DNA of 64,000 nucleotides, taken from NCBI RefSeq assembly GCF_020026455.1, contig NZ_JAHHQJ010000005.1:147761-211760 (forward strand). Reading direction: 5' to 3'. Shown here piece by piece: positions 1-8,548 of this stretch. Each line of letters begins with the position of its first letter. The first letter of the stretch is position 1. Origin of the DNA: Alistipes sp. (GTDB taxonomy: Bacteria > Bacteroidota > Bacteroidia > Bacteroidales > Rikenellaceae). The notes under the pieces are model-generated. The model was not told the origin of the DNA. It saw nothing but the letters and a program-made list of their open reading frames with translations, and did not search any database. A program made the position numbers and the translations under genes.

Positions 1-309
1 TTCAAGGCAGGTGACACGATCACCGTCTCCTACAAGATCATCGAGGGAAACAAGGAGCGCGTGCAGAGCTTCCGCGGTGTGGTTATCCAGATCAAGGGCT
101 CGGGCAAGACCAAGATGTTCACGATCCGCAAGATTTCGAACGGCGTGGGCGTGGAGCGTATCTTCCCCCTCTACTCGCCTCACATCGACAAGATCGAGGT
201 CAACAAGATCGGTGTCGTACGCCGTGCGCGCATCTACTACCTGCGCGACCTGACCGGCAAGAAGGCCCGCATCAAGGAGAAGCGCATGACCCGCACGGAG
301 AAGAAATAA
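1..309 (+). CDS. rplS: 50S ribosomal protein L19 (5' end outside window)
   Basis: Structural protein of the large ribosomal subunit, lying at the interface with the 30S subunit. The window opens inside the gene: the reading frame is open from base 1 and the last 102 codons are visible, ending in TAA. The L19 signatures are plain: FRGVVIQIKGSG, FTIRKISNGVGVERIFPLYSP and VRRARIYYLRDLTGKKARIKE. L19 is about 115-120 residues, so only around 15 residues are missing. A strong hairpin terminator follows 21 bases after the stop, so this is the end of its transcription unit. Confidence 0.97.
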   Translation, partial: FKAGDTITVSYKIIEGNKERVQSFRGVVIQIKGSGKTKMFTIRKISNGVGVERIFPLYSPHIDKIEVNKIGVVRRARIYYLRDLTGKKARIKEKRMTRTEKK

Positions 310-330
310 TCCCGCGGTCGGAAAGAAAAA

Positions 331-361
331 CAGGATGCCTTTTCAGGCATCCTGTTTTTTT
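331..361 (+). terminator. Rho-independent terminator of rplS
   Basis: Perfect 10-bp stem (CAGGATGCCT / AGGCATCCTG) with a TTTC loop, followed directly by seven Ts. It lies 21 bases after the rplS stop codon. Confidence 0.93.
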
Positions 362-405
362 GTATCCGGGGGGGGGCCGGCCGACTCGTCGGCAATGCCA
401 CCGGC

Positions 406-504
406 GGGTCGGGGCGGCATAGGGAACCGACAGGGGCGTCGGAGGACGAGGCCACCGGGTCGGGACAGGGCTGGGAACCGACCGGGAAGTTGGAGGACGA
501 GGCC
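406..504. repeat. Imperfect 48-bp tandem repeat, two units
   Basis: Unit 1 (406-453) and unit 2 (457-504) both begin GGGTCGGG, share GGGAACCGAC in the middle and end GGAGGACGAGGCC. Roughly four bases in five match by eye. They lie in the 295-bp gap between rplS and the convergent permease gene. No coding potential was recognised here. Confidence 0.6.
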
Positions 505-521
505 GGCGGGGATTTGAACAA

Positions 522-569
522 GTGCGGCGCGGACGGGAAGTACCGAAGTACGTCCCATTCGCGCCGCAC
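522..569. terminator. Long hairpin with UUCG loop on the minus strand
   Basis: Two 22-base arms (522-543 and 548-569) pair with only a few mismatches, beginning with ten perfect GC-rich pairs (GTGCGGCGCG). The loop reads CGAA on the plus strand and TTCG on the minus strand, where it is closed by C-G, the extra-stable cUUCGg tetraloop. It sits 35 bases beyond the permease stop, so it could protect or terminate that transcript. There is no clear U-tract, so the terminator role is inferred. Confidence 0.5.
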
Positions 570-604
570 GAGACAAGGGCAAAAACACCCTCCCAAAGCG
601 GAAA

Positions 605-1891
605 TTAATCCTCTACGGGAATATCCTTGTTGACATTCTTCGAGCCTACCAGCGCATAGAAGAGCATGTAAGCCAGACCGGCGATGATCACCCAGTAGCT
701 CGACAGGTAGTTGGAGACGTCGGCCACATAGCCCTGGATCAGCGGAAGGATACCGCCGCCGCAAACCATCACCATGAAGATACCCGAACCCATGGAGGTA
801 TATTTGCCGAGACCCTCAACGGCCAGGTTGAAGATGCCGCCCCACATCACCGACGTGCAGAGACCGCACAGCGTGAGGAACATGACACCGATGGGAACCT
901 CGATCATGGCAAAGCCCGTACCCGTGAACACCGGCATGCGCCCCATCGTGCCGATCGGAGCAAAGATACCCAGCAGCACGAAGACCAATGCCGCGATGGA
1001 AACCGTCGTCAGCTGCACCTTGCTCGAGACCTTGCCGCCGACAACACCGCCGATCAGACGGCCGCACATCATCAGGAACCAGTAAGTACCCACAAGCGAG
1101 CCGGCAGCAGCGGCTGCCATGCCGATACCGGGGGTCGACGCGTCGGGTGCGGAGGTCAGGAACAGATTCATGAAGTTGGGGATGCCCACCTCGACACCTA
1201 CATAGATAAAGATGGCCACCGTACCCAGCACGAAGTGACGGAACGACATGGCGCTGTGCTTGTCCTGCTTCTCGCTCTTGGCGTTTTGGATCGCAAAGGG
1301 TTCGGGAATGCGGACCGCCGCAAGCACAAAGAAGACCACGGCGAAGATACCCATGGCGATCCACAGTGCGGGAGCCGCATCGCTGATCGTCGCATTGGCG
1401 GCATTACCCATCAGGTAGCCCACGAGGATCGGAACGATGGTGGCCGAAATCGAGTTGAGCGAACCGCCGAACTGGATCAGCTGGTTGCCCTTCTTGCCGC
1501 CGCCGCCCAGCGTGTTGAGCATCGGGTTTACGACCGTGTTCAGCATACACATCGAGAAGCCCGAAACAAAAGCGCCGACCAGATAGATCGGGAAACTACC
1601 CGCAACGCCCGAAAGATACTGGATGCCCACGCCGACGAAACCCACGGCAACGGCGGCAAGCGCCGTCTTCTTATAGCCGATGCGCTTGAGCATCATGCCC
1701 GCCGGAATACCCATCACGGCATAGGCGATGAAATTGGCGAAGTTGCCCAGCTGGGACATCCAGTTCGCCACGGCGAACTGATTCTTCACGATGACGCCCA
1801 GCGGATTCGAAAGTCCCGTCACGAAGGAGATCATTGCAAAGAGCAAGAACATCATGACAATGGGCAAGGTGTAATTTTTCTTTTGTTCCAT
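605..1891 (-). CDS. FHS-family sugar:H+ symporter (MFS glucose/galactose or fucose permease type)
   Basis: Inner-membrane sugar transporter of the major facilitator superfamily, FHS branch. The 428-residue protein has about 12 hydrophobic segments. It carries the family's N-terminal pattern (FVTGLSNPLGVIVKNQF, GIPAGMMLKRIGYKKT) and NPMLNTLGGGGKKGNQLIQ in the first half; family members are usually 400-440 residues. An in-frame GTG lies four codons upstream at 1903, but the ATG at 1891 gives the usual short hydrophilic N-terminus (MEQKKNYTLP). Only 38 bases separate it from the upstream polyprenyl synthase gene on the same strand and no promoter is visible in the gap, so co-transcription is likely. 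The exact sugar cannot be read from sequence. Confidence 0.88.
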   Translation of the reverse strand: MEQKKNYTLPIVMMFLLFAMISFVTGLSNPLGVIVKNQFAVANWMSQLGNFANFIAYAVMGIPAGMMLKRIGYKKTALAAVAVGFVGVGIQYLSGVAGSFPIYLVGAFVSGFSMCMLNTVVNPMLNTLGGGGKKGNQLIQFGGSLNSISATIVPILVGYLMGNAANATISDAAPALWIAMGIFAVVFFVLAAVRIPEPFAIQNAKSEKQDKHSAMSFRHFVLGTVAIFIYVGVEVGIPNFMNLFLTSAPDASTPGIGMAAAAAGSLVGTYWFLMMCGRLIGGVVGGKVSSKVQLTTVSIAALVFVLLGIFAPIGTMGRMPVFTGTGFAMIEVPIGVMFLTLCGLCTSVMWGGIFNLAVEGLGKYTSMGSGIFMVMVCGGGILPLIQGYVADVSNYLSSYWVIIAGLAYMLFYALVGSKNVNKDIPVED

Positions 1892-1929
1892 AAAATTTAT
1901 CACTGTTTAGGTTAAAAGTTCGGGGTAAG

Positions 1930-2919
1930 TCATCGGTCCCGTTCGGCGATGTAGGCGCAGAGGTTGACCAGCGCCGAGCGGTATTCGGAATCGGGATAGT
2001 CGGCGAGCATCTCCACGGCACGCGTGATGTAGCCCTGCATCACCTCGGCGGCGGAAGCGAGCCCGCCCTCGTTCTCGACCGTGAAACGCAGGTATTCGAC
2101 CTCTTCGTCGCTCTCGCGGCAGCGGGAGAGCCGCTCGAGCAGCTCCTTGCGGCGCGCCTCCGAAGCACGGTCGAGCACGAACAGCAGCGGAAGGGTGATT
2201 TTCCCTTCGCGCAGGTCGTTGTTGGCGGATTTGCCCGTATGGGCCGTCGGGGTATAGTCGAGAATGTCGTCCTGGATCTGGAAGGCCATGCCCACGGCTT
2301 CGCCGAAGCGGCGCATCGTGGCCACACGGTCGTGCGTGGCGCCCACGGCCAGCGCCCCGGCCGACGCGCTGACTCCCAGGAGGCTCGCGGTCTTCTTATA
2401 GATGATGTCGAGGTAGCCCTGACGGGTCATCGTGCTGTTGGCGGCACATTCGTCCTGCAGGACCTCGCCCTCGCACAGCGCGGCCATCGCCCCGCAGACG
2501 TGCGTGACGAGGTCGAACTGCCCGCTCTGCAAGCCGATGCTCATGTTCCTGGCGAGGATGTAATCGCCCAGAATCACGGCTTTGTGCGACTGCCAGCGGG
2601 CATTGGCCGAGGGTTTGCCGCGGCGCATGTCCGCCTCGTCGATCACGTCGTCGTGGATCAGCGATGCGACATGGATCATTTCGACCAGCATGGCGGCCAG
2701 GCAGGACCGGCGCCCTGCGGCGACTCCTTTCATCGGAGCGTTCATCGCTGCCGAAAGCATGACAAGCATGGGACGGATACCTTTGCCGCGGGCCGAAAGG
2801 GCATAACGCAACATATCGGAGAGCAGCTCCCCCTCGGCCGTGAACTGACGGTCGACAAATTCGTCAAGGGCCTCCAGTTCCGCAGTCACGGGTTTGCGGA
2901 TGTCATCGAGTGTAATCAT
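1930..2919 (-). CDS. Trans-type polyprenyl diphosphate synthase
   Basis: Soluble all-trans prenyl transferase that extends farnesyl or geranyl diphosphate with isopentenyl diphosphate, probably to make the side chain of menaquinone. The 329-residue protein shows the GKGIRPML motif (about residue 46), the first Asp-rich motif HDDVIDEAD (89-97) and the second, QDDILDY (216-222). These bind Mg and the diphosphates. An in-frame start 12 codons upstream is possible, but it lies beyond the TATCTTTG promoter box at 2925-2932, so the ATG at 2919 is preferred. It is divergent from the YfhO-like gene. Product chain length (octaprenyl or longer) is not determined. Confidence 0.9.
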   Translation of the reverse strand: MITLDDIRKPVTAELEALDEFVDRQFTAEGELLSDMLRYALSARGKGIRPMLVMLSAAMNAPMKGVAAGRRSCLAAMLVEMIHVASLIHDDVIDEADMRRGKPSANARWQSHKAVILGDYILARNMSIGLQSGQFDLVTHVCGAMAALCEGEVLQDECAANSTMTRQGYLDIIYKKTASLLGVSASAGALAVGATHDRVATMRRFGEAVGMAFQIQDDILDYTPTAHTGKSANNDLREGKITLPLLFVLDRASEARRKELLERLSRCRESDEEVEYLRFTVENEGGLASAAEVMQGYITRAVEMLADYPDSEYRSALVNLCAYIAERDR

Positions 2920-2924
2920 ATCCG

Positions 2925-2932
2925 CAAAGATA
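2925..2932 (-). promoter_or_regulatory. -7 box TATCTTTG for the polyprenyl synthase gene
   Basis: Exact match to the Bacteroidota -7 consensus TAnnTTTG, five bases upstream of the chosen ATG, which implies a very short or absent leader. No convincing -33 TTG at normal spacing was found. Confidence 0.55.
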
Positions 2933-2975
2933 GTCATTTTTCGCAATGAAGACACGGACTGTCAATGTTTTTTCG

Positions 2976-2983
2976 TACCTTTG
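2976..2983 (+). promoter_or_regulatory. -7 box TACCTTTG for the YfhO-like gene
   Basis: Matches TAnnTTTG and faces away from the box at 2925-2932, giving a compact divergent promoter pair. It argues that translation begins at 3007 or 3025 and not at the in-frame ATG at 2965, which lies before this box. Confidence 0.55.
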
Positions 2984-3006
2984 GCAATCGGATAAGATAC
3001 GCTGGA

Positions 3007-5499
3007 ATGGATTTTTCGAACACTATGAGATCAAAACTGCTGCCGGCTCTGGCGGCTTTCGCGCTCTTTTTCGTGGTGAGCGCCGCCTATTTCGCCCCGC
3101 AGTTCCGAGGCGAAGCCCTGCCCCAGCACGACGTCATCCAATACGAGGGTATGGCCAAGGATATCAGCAACATGCGCGCCGAAACGGGCGAAGACCCGCA
3201 GTGGACGGGCGGCATGTTCGGCGGCATGCCGGCCTACCTGATCAACGTGGCCTATCCGGCCCAGCTGGTGAAGCGAACCGTCGGGCAGGTCGTGAAGAGC
3301 ATCGACACCCCGGCCGGATTCTTGTTTTTCGCCATGGTTTCGATGTGGCTCATGCTGCTGATCGTCGGAATCAACCCGTGGGTGGGCATCGTCGCGGCGC
3401 TGGCCTACGGACTTTCGACCTACTTCCTGCTGATCATTGGCGCGGGGCATGTCACGAAAATGTGGGCGCTGGTCTACGCCCCGCTGATGATGGGCGGAGG
3501 CTGGATGACGCTCCGGGGCAATGTCTGGTGCGGCGCAGCGCTCACGGCCCTTGCCGCATCGCTCGAAATCGGCGCCAACCATCCGCAGATCACCTATTAT
3601 TTCCTCGTGGCGATGGGCGCCTTCTGGATCAGCGAAGGAATCCGCTCGTTCAGGGAGGGGCGTCTGCGCGATTTCTCCCTGCGCACCGCGGCGCTCCTCG
3701 CGGCGGGCATTCTGGCCGTGGGGTCGAACTTCTCGCCCCTGTGGTACACGGCCCGCCATTCGAAGGAGACCATCCGCGGCGGTTCGGAGCTTGCAGCAAC
3801 GGTCGAAGCCTCGAAAAACGGCCTCGCACTCGACTATGCGACGGCGTGGAGCTACGGCAAGGCCGAGACCCTCAACCTGCTCGTCCCCGACTTCATGGGC
3901 CGCGAATCGGGCACGACCTTCCCGGCCGACGGGCAGACGGCCGCCGTGCTGAACGACTACGGACTGCGCGGCGCGGCGCAGCAGCTCTCGGCCTACTGGG
4001 GCACGCAGCCCTACACGGGCGGACCGACCTATCTGGGGGCTGCGGCGGTGTTCCTCGCAGCGCTGGGCATCGCGCTGGTCCGGGGACGCAACAAATGGTG
4101 GATCATCGCCGCATGTGTCGTGATGATTCTGCTGGCCTGGGGACGCAACCTGATGGGATTCACCGAATTTGCTTTCAAATACCTGCCCGGATACAACAAA
4201 TTCCGCACCGTATCGATGACGCTCGTCGTCGTGCAGTGGGCCGTGCCTCTGCTGGGAGCGTTGGCCCTGATGCGACTCTGGAAGGGGGAGATTCCCCGCA
4301 AGCAGCTGCTGCGGGCCCTGGCATGGGCCGCGGGAATCACCGGGGGAGCCTGTCTGCTGCTGGCCGTTGCCGGGAGTTCGCTCTTCGACTTCGGGCGCGC
4401 AGAAAGCACGGACTACATGACCGATACGTTCCGTCACCTCTTCGAAAGCAACAACATGCAGTCGTACATCGACCGCGGAATGGACATCGAATGGGCCGAA
4501 GCGACGGCCGGAGCGATGGCCGCCGACCGCGCGGAGATGATGCAGGCCGACGCATGGCGTTCGTTCGCGATGATTCTGCTGGCGGCGGGCGGCGTGGCGC
4601 TCTTCGCCCTGCGCCGGATCAACCGATACGTCCTGACGGGACTGCTCGCAGGCGTGATGCTGCTGGACCTCGTGCCGGTCAACCTGCGCTTCCTCTCGTC
4701 GGAGGATTTCGTATCGCCGCGCCACAAACAGGTGACGGCCTCAGCGGCCGACAGGGCGATCATGCAGGACAAGGACTCGGGATACCGGGTGCTGAACCTC
4801 ACGGTAAGCCCCTTCAACGACGCCACGACCTCCTACTTCCACAGGTCGGTGGGCGGGTATCACGGGGCGAAGCTGGCCCGCTATCAGGATCTGATCGACC
4901 GCTACCTTTCCAACGTCGACGACGGAGTGCTCGACATGCTCAACACACGCTATCTGATCGTTCCGAGCAAGGAGGGGCAGCCCGAAGCACAACGACGCAC
5001 GACGGCCTTCGGCGCGGCGTGGTTCGTCGACAGCATCGTCTACGCCCCCTCGGCGCAGGCCGAAATCGACCTGCTGGGAGAGACGAACCTCCGCACGACA
5101 GCGGTGGTCGCGGAGCAGAATCCCGTGAAGATCGCACCGCGGGGCATCTCTCTCGACAACCCCGCATCCGACCGGATCGAACTCACGGAGTACCGTCCGA
5201 ATTACCTCAAATACGAATACACCCTCCCCGAAGAAGCAGTGGCGGTGTTCTCGGAGATTTTTTACGACCAGGGCTGGAAGGCCTGGATCGACGGCAAGGA
5301 GAGCCCCTACTTCCGGGCCGACTACGTCCTGCGGGCGATGGTGCTGCCCGCCGGCACGCACACCGTCGAATGGAGGTTCCGCGCACCGGGATGGACGGCT
5401 GCCGAGGGTGTGACGCTCGCGGCGTCGCTCGCAATCCTGCTGGGAGCCCTCGCCGCTCTGGTCTATTGGTTCAGGAAAGGAGAGAAAAGAGAGGAATAG
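3007..5499 (+). CDS. YfhO-family multispanning membrane protein
   Basis: Large integral membrane protein of 830 residues, resembling the bacterial YfhO family (GT-C-like fold, implicated elsewhere in glycosylation of cell-envelope polymers). It has about a dozen hydrophobic segments, starting with LLPALAAFALFFVVSAAYF. A soluble region of roughly residues 550-800 follows (APSAQAEIDLLGE, FYDQGWKAWIDGKESPYFRADYVLRAMVLPAG), then a final transmembrane helix and a short basic tail. The FYDQGWKA-DG---P--RA-YVLR pattern is the conserved C-terminal YfhO signature. A second in-frame ATG at 3025 is also possible. Substrate and acceptor are unknown. It is followed by a 157-bp gap before ftsX. Confidence 0.82.
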   Translation: MDFSNTMRSKLLPALAAFALFFVVSAAYFAPQFRGEALPQHDVIQYEGMAKDISNMRAETGEDPQWTGGMFGGMPAYLINVAYPAQLVKRTVGQVVKSIDTPAGFLFFAMVSMWLMLLIVGINPWVGIVAALAYGLSTYFLLIIGAGHVTKMWALVYAPLMMGGGWMTLRGNVWCGAALTALAASLEIGANHPQITYYFLVAMGAFWISEGIRSFREGRLRDFSLRTAALLAAGILAVGSNFSPLWYTARHSKETIRGGSELAATVEASKNGLALDYATAWSYGKAETLNLLVPDFMGRESGTTFPADGQTAAVLNDYGLRGAAQQLSAYWGTQPYTGGPTYLGAAAVFLAALGIALVRGRNKWWIIAACVVMILLAWGRNLMGFTEFAFKYLPGYNKFRTVSMTLVVVQWAVPLLGALALMRLWKGEIPRKQLLRALAWAAGITGGACLLLAVAGSSLFDFGRAESTDYMTDTFRHLFESNNMQSYIDRGMDIEWAEATAGAMAADRAEMMQADAWRSFAMILLAAGGVALFALRRINRYVLTGLLAGVMLLDLVPVNLRFLSSEDFVSPRHKQVTASAADRAIMQDKDSGYRVLNLTVSPFNDATTSYFHRSVGGYHGAKLARYQDLIDRYLSNVDDGVLDMLNTRYLIVPSKEGQPEAQRRTTAFGAAWFVDSIVYAPSAQAEIDLLGETNLRTTAVVAEQNPVKIAPRGISLDNPASDRIELTEYRPNYLKYEYTLPEEAVAVFSEIFYDQGWKAWIDGKESPYFRADYVLRAMVLPAGTHTVEWRFRAPGWTAAEGVTLAASLAILLGALAALVYWFRKGEKREE

Positions 5500-5656
5500 A
5501 AAGGAAGCAGGGGGAGCACCGCGCAAATCAGGCGGTCGGACGGGAGGTGACCGATCCTCGAAGCCGTCCCTGATCCAAGGATGATTGAGCGGGAGGTCCG
5601 TCCGGTTCGTTTCCGGATCGGCAGCCCCTCCCAAAACGAAAAACAGAAATGCGAAA

Positions 5657-6538
5657 ATGAAGGACGACAAACGATTAAAGCGTAAGGTACGCAACTCCTA
5701 CATCGTATCGACGGTGAGCATCACGCTCGTGTTGTTCCTGCTGGGATCGGTGGGCTATCTGATGGTCGCGGCGCTGAAGGTCGCCGACACGCTCCAGGAG
5801 AGCATCGCCGTCACCGTGGAGTTGAAGAACGGGCTTTCGGATCAGCAGAAGGAGGCCATCAACAAACGCCTGACCGCCGAAGACATGGTCGCGACGATCG
5901 CCTACTCGGCCAAGGAGGAGAAGATCGAGGAGGAGGAGTTCCGCAAGATGTTCGGCAGTTCGTTCGAGGAGATCCTGCCGGAGAACCCGCTGCTGGATTC
6001 GTTCGAACTCACACTCTCGGCGGCATCCTCCGACAAGGAGTTGCTCGACTCGTTCATCGCCGCCGTCGGGCGCATCGAAGGCGTCGACCGCGTGTCGTAT
6101 CCGGCACTGATGGCCGAACGGCTGCACGCCACGGTGAACAAGATACGCCTCGTGCTGCTGCTCTTCGGCGGGGCACTGCTGGTCATCTCGCTGATCCTGC
6201 TGAGCAACACCATCCGGCTGGCGATCTTTTCGAAAAGATACCTGATCAACACGATGAAGCTGGTCGGGGCCACCAAGTGGTTCATCATGAAACCCTTCCT
6301 CGGAAGCAGCATCACACAGGGGATCCTGGCCGGTATGGCCGCCTCGGCGCTGTTCGGACTGGCCGTATACGGGCTCAACGAGGCGGTCCCCGAACTGATG
6401 ACCATTGCCGAAATCGGCAAAATAGCCATCATCCTCGGCGCAATGATTGCGGGCGGCATCATCATCTCGGTTTTTTTCACCTTCGCGGCCCTCAACAAAT
6501 TCATCAACATGAAGTCGAACAACATACACCTTTATTAA
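5657..6538 (+). CDS. ftsX: Cell division protein FtsX
   Basis: Membrane partner of the FtsE ATPase; the FtsEX complex controls peptidoglycan hydrolases at the septum. The 293-residue protein has an N-terminal cytoplasmic stretch (MKDDKRLKRKVRNS) and TM1 near residues 15-40. An extracytoplasmic domain of about 120 residues follows (VTVELKNGLSDQQ through RIEGVDRVSYP). Three C-terminal TM segments surround the FtsX core (NTIRLAIFSKRYLINTMKLV, GATKWFIMKPFL). An in-frame start 24 codons upstream is possible, but the ATG at 5657 matches the family N-terminus. The stop codon directly abuts the start of the next gene. ftsE is not in the window. Confidence 0.95.
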   Translation: MKDDKRLKRKVRNSYIVSTVSITLVLFLLGSVGYLMVAALKVADTLQESIAVTVELKNGLSDQQKEAINKRLTAEDMVATIAYSAKEEKIEEEEFRKMFGSSFEEILPENPLLDSFELTLSAASSDKELLDSFIAAVGRIEGVDRVSYPALMAERLHATVNKIRLVLLLFGGALLVISLILLSNTIRLAIFSKRYLINTMKLVGATKWFIMKPFLGSSITQGILAGMAASALFGLAVYGLNEAVPELMTIAEIGKIAIILGAMIAGGIIISVFFTFAALNKFINMKSNNIHLY

Positions 6539-6799
6539 ATGAAAAACGAACAGAAGAACACGCAGGCCTCCACGCCGGAAGATCCCCGCATGCCCCTCAC
6601 ACGACGCAACTACGTCCTGCTGGCGATCGGCTTCGCGGTCGTCATCCTGGGCTTCGTACTGATGGCCGGCGGAGGCAGCGACTCGCCCAACGAATTCAAC
6701 TACGCGATGTTCTCGTGGAGGCGCATCACGCTGGCCCCGATTCTCGTGATCGGAGGCTTCGTCATCGAGATCTATGCGATCATGAAACGTTACAAGTAA
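6539..6799 (+). CDS. DUF3098 family small membrane protein
   Basis: An 86-residue protein starting at the base after the ftsX stop. It has a hydrophilic N-terminus with TRRNYVLLAIGFAVVILGFV forming TM1, a loop with NEFNYAMFSWRRITLAP, a second TM segment (ILVIGGFVIEIYAIM) and a basic end. This is the layout of DUF3098, found in Bacteroidota beside ftsX and uppP. No biochemical role is known to me; the position suggests a link to envelope or division functions. Confidence 0.85.
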   Translation: MKNEQKNTQASTPEDPRMPLTRRNYVLLAIGFAVVILGFVLMAGGGSDSPNEFNYAMFSWRRITLAPILVIGGFVIEIYAIMKRYK

Positions 6800-6900
6800 T
6801 TCCCGGCCCGTTGCGGAACGCCGCCCCGGAGGAACAATCCGCCCGACAACGGCCGGCGAACCGGAACGTCCGAAAACTCAAGACCCTTTCTAAAAAATAA

Positions 6901-7692
6901 ATGGACACACTGCAAGCCATCCTGCTCGGTATCGTGCAGGGAATCACCGAATTTCTGCCCGTATCAAGCAGCGGGCATCTCCAGATCGCCAAGGAAGTGC
7001 TGGGCGTACAGCTCGAAGAAAACCTCACGTTCGACGTGGCCCTCCATGCCGCCACGGTACTGAGCACGATCGTCGTGCTGTGGAGCGAAATATGGCGCCT
7101 CCTGAAGGGAGTATTCTCGCGCCGGTTCAACGACGAACAGGCCTATGTTCTGAAACTCGTCCTCTCGATGATCCCCATCGGCATCGTCGGGCTCCTGCTC
7201 AAGGACCGGATCAACGACCTGCTCAATGCCCCCTACATTCTGGTCGTCGTGGGCGCAATGCTCCTCCTGACGGCCGCACTGCTGGCCTTCGCCTACTATG
7301 CCAAGCCGCGGCAGAAGGAGACCATCTCCTACCGCGACGCCCTGATCATCGGACTGGCGCAGGCATGCGCCGCCATGCCGGGACTCTCCCGCTCGGGATC
7401 GACCATCGCCACGGGACTGCTGCTGGGCAACAAAAAAGCCGCCGTGGCACAGTTCTCGTTCCTGATGGTGCTGGCCCCGATTCTGGGCGAGACCCTGCTC
7501 CAGGCAACAAGCGGCGATCTGACGGCCGGAATTGCCACAGGTCCGCTCATCGCCGGATTCCTCGCTTCGTTCATCACGGGTTGTCTGGCCTGCAAATTCA
7601 TGATCGAAGTCGTGAAGCGGGGCAAACTCATCTGGTTCGCCGTCTACTGCACCGTTGCGGGAACAGTCTCGATCATAAGCTATTTCTGCTGA
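6901..7692 (+). CDS. uppP: Undecaprenyl-diphosphatase UppP/BacA
   Basis: Integral membrane phosphatase that converts undecaprenyl diphosphate to the monophosphate, recycling the lipid carrier for peptidoglycan and other envelope polymers; it is the BacA-type bacitracin-resistance protein. The 263-residue sequence carries both family motifs, GITEFLPVSSSGHL (residues 15-28) and GLSRSGSTI (about 160-168), and around seven or eight TM segments. Length matches the family (260-275). Its TGA overlaps the truB ATG by one base (TGATG), so the two are translationally coupled. Confidence 0.97.
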   Translation: MDTLQAILLGIVQGITEFLPVSSSGHLQIAKEVLGVQLEENLTFDVALHAATVLSTIVVLWSEIWRLLKGVFSRRFNDEQAYVLKLVLSMIPIGIVGLLLKDRINDLLNAPYILVVVGAMLLLTAALLAFAYYAKPRQKETISYRDALIIGLAQACAAMPGLSRSGSTIATGLLLGNKKAAVAQFSFLMVLAPILGETLLQATSGDLTAGIATGPLIAGFLASFITGCLACKFMIEVVKRGKLIWFAVYCTVAGTVSIISYFC

Positions 7693-8408
7693 TGAAAGAG
7701 ACGCTGGACCTCCGCGGCCTGAATTTCGAGGACGGATACATCGCCGTTCTGGACAAGCCCCTGCGCTGGACCTCGACCGACGTGGTGCGCAAAATCAAAT
7801 TCACGCTCCGCAAGCTGGGCTATCGCAAAATCAAGGTCGGACATGCCGGGACGCTCGACCCGCTGGCCACAGGCATCCTGCTGGTCTGCATCGGCCGCGC
7901 CACTAAACTCGTCGACTCCCTGCAGGCCGAGGAGAAGGAGTATGTGGCCGACGTGATGCTGGGTGCCACGACCCCGAGCCATGACCTGGAACACGAAATC
8001 GACCAAACCTATCCGTGGAAGCACATCACGCGGGAAGCGGTCGCCGAAGCCCTCGCCTCGCTCACCGGAGAGCGGCTGCAAACCCCGCCCGTCTACTCGG
8101 CCAAGAAGATCGACGGCACTCGGGCCTACGAGCTGGCCCGCGCCGGCGAACAGGTGGCCGTGCGCCAGGCGCTGATCAACATCTACGAAATGGAGATCGT
8201 GGAATACGACCTGCCGCGGGTGCGGATCCGCGTGCGCTGCAGCAAGGGAACCTACATCCGTTCGCTGGCCCACGAGATCGGGCAGGCACTTCACAGCGGG
8301 GCGCACCTCACCTCGCTGCGCCGCACGCGCAGCGGCGGATTCACACTCGAAAAATCCTGCGAATTGGACGAATTTCTTGAAAATCTACAAAAACTTGAAA
8401 CAAAATAG
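7692..8408 (+). CDS. truB: tRNA pseudouridine(55) synthase TruB
   Basis: Makes pseudouridine at position 55 of the T-loop of tRNAs. The 238-residue protein has the catalytic motif GHAGTLDPLATGILL with the nucleophile Asp56, then VYSAKKIDGTRAYELAR and the C-terminal GTYIRSLAHEIG. A longer upstream frame exists but is only an out-of-frame reading of uppP; the ATG at 7692 overlaps the uppP stop. It belongs to the ftsX-DUF3098-uppP-truB-queA group. Confidence 0.97.
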   Translation: MKETLDLRGLNFEDGYIAVLDKPLRWTSTDVVRKIKFTLRKLGYRKIKVGHAGTLDPLATGILLVCIGRATKLVDSLQAEEKEYVADVMLGATTPSHDLEHEIDQTYPWKHITREAVAEALASLTGERLQTPPVYSAKKIDGTRAYELARAGEQVAVRQALINIYEMEIVEYDLPRVRIRVRCSKGTYIRSLAHEIGQALHSGAHLTSLRRTRSGGFTLEKSCELDEFLENLQKLETK

Positions 8409-8548
8409 GCCTTTTTGCGTATAAAAAATAATCTGTCTTTGTTTTCCGGGACCTTCCCGGCAGGCGGGACAGAGGCAAAACCGCGTTTCAGGCCCCGCCG
8501 GACGCAGTAAATGTCGAACCACATACAGGTAAAAAAGAGCGTTCATCT

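Noticed and set aside
3031..4725. A 564-residue antisense frame within the YfhO-like gene
   Set aside because: His/Arg/Gln-rich shadow without domains; the same pattern recurs opposite most genes in this window.
2946..5573. An 875-residue open frame overlapping the YfhO-like gene on the same strand
   Set aside because: The translation is Arg/Gly/Pro-rich with no family motifs; it stays open because the DNA is GC-rich. The overlapping frame shows clear membrane segments and YfhO signatures.
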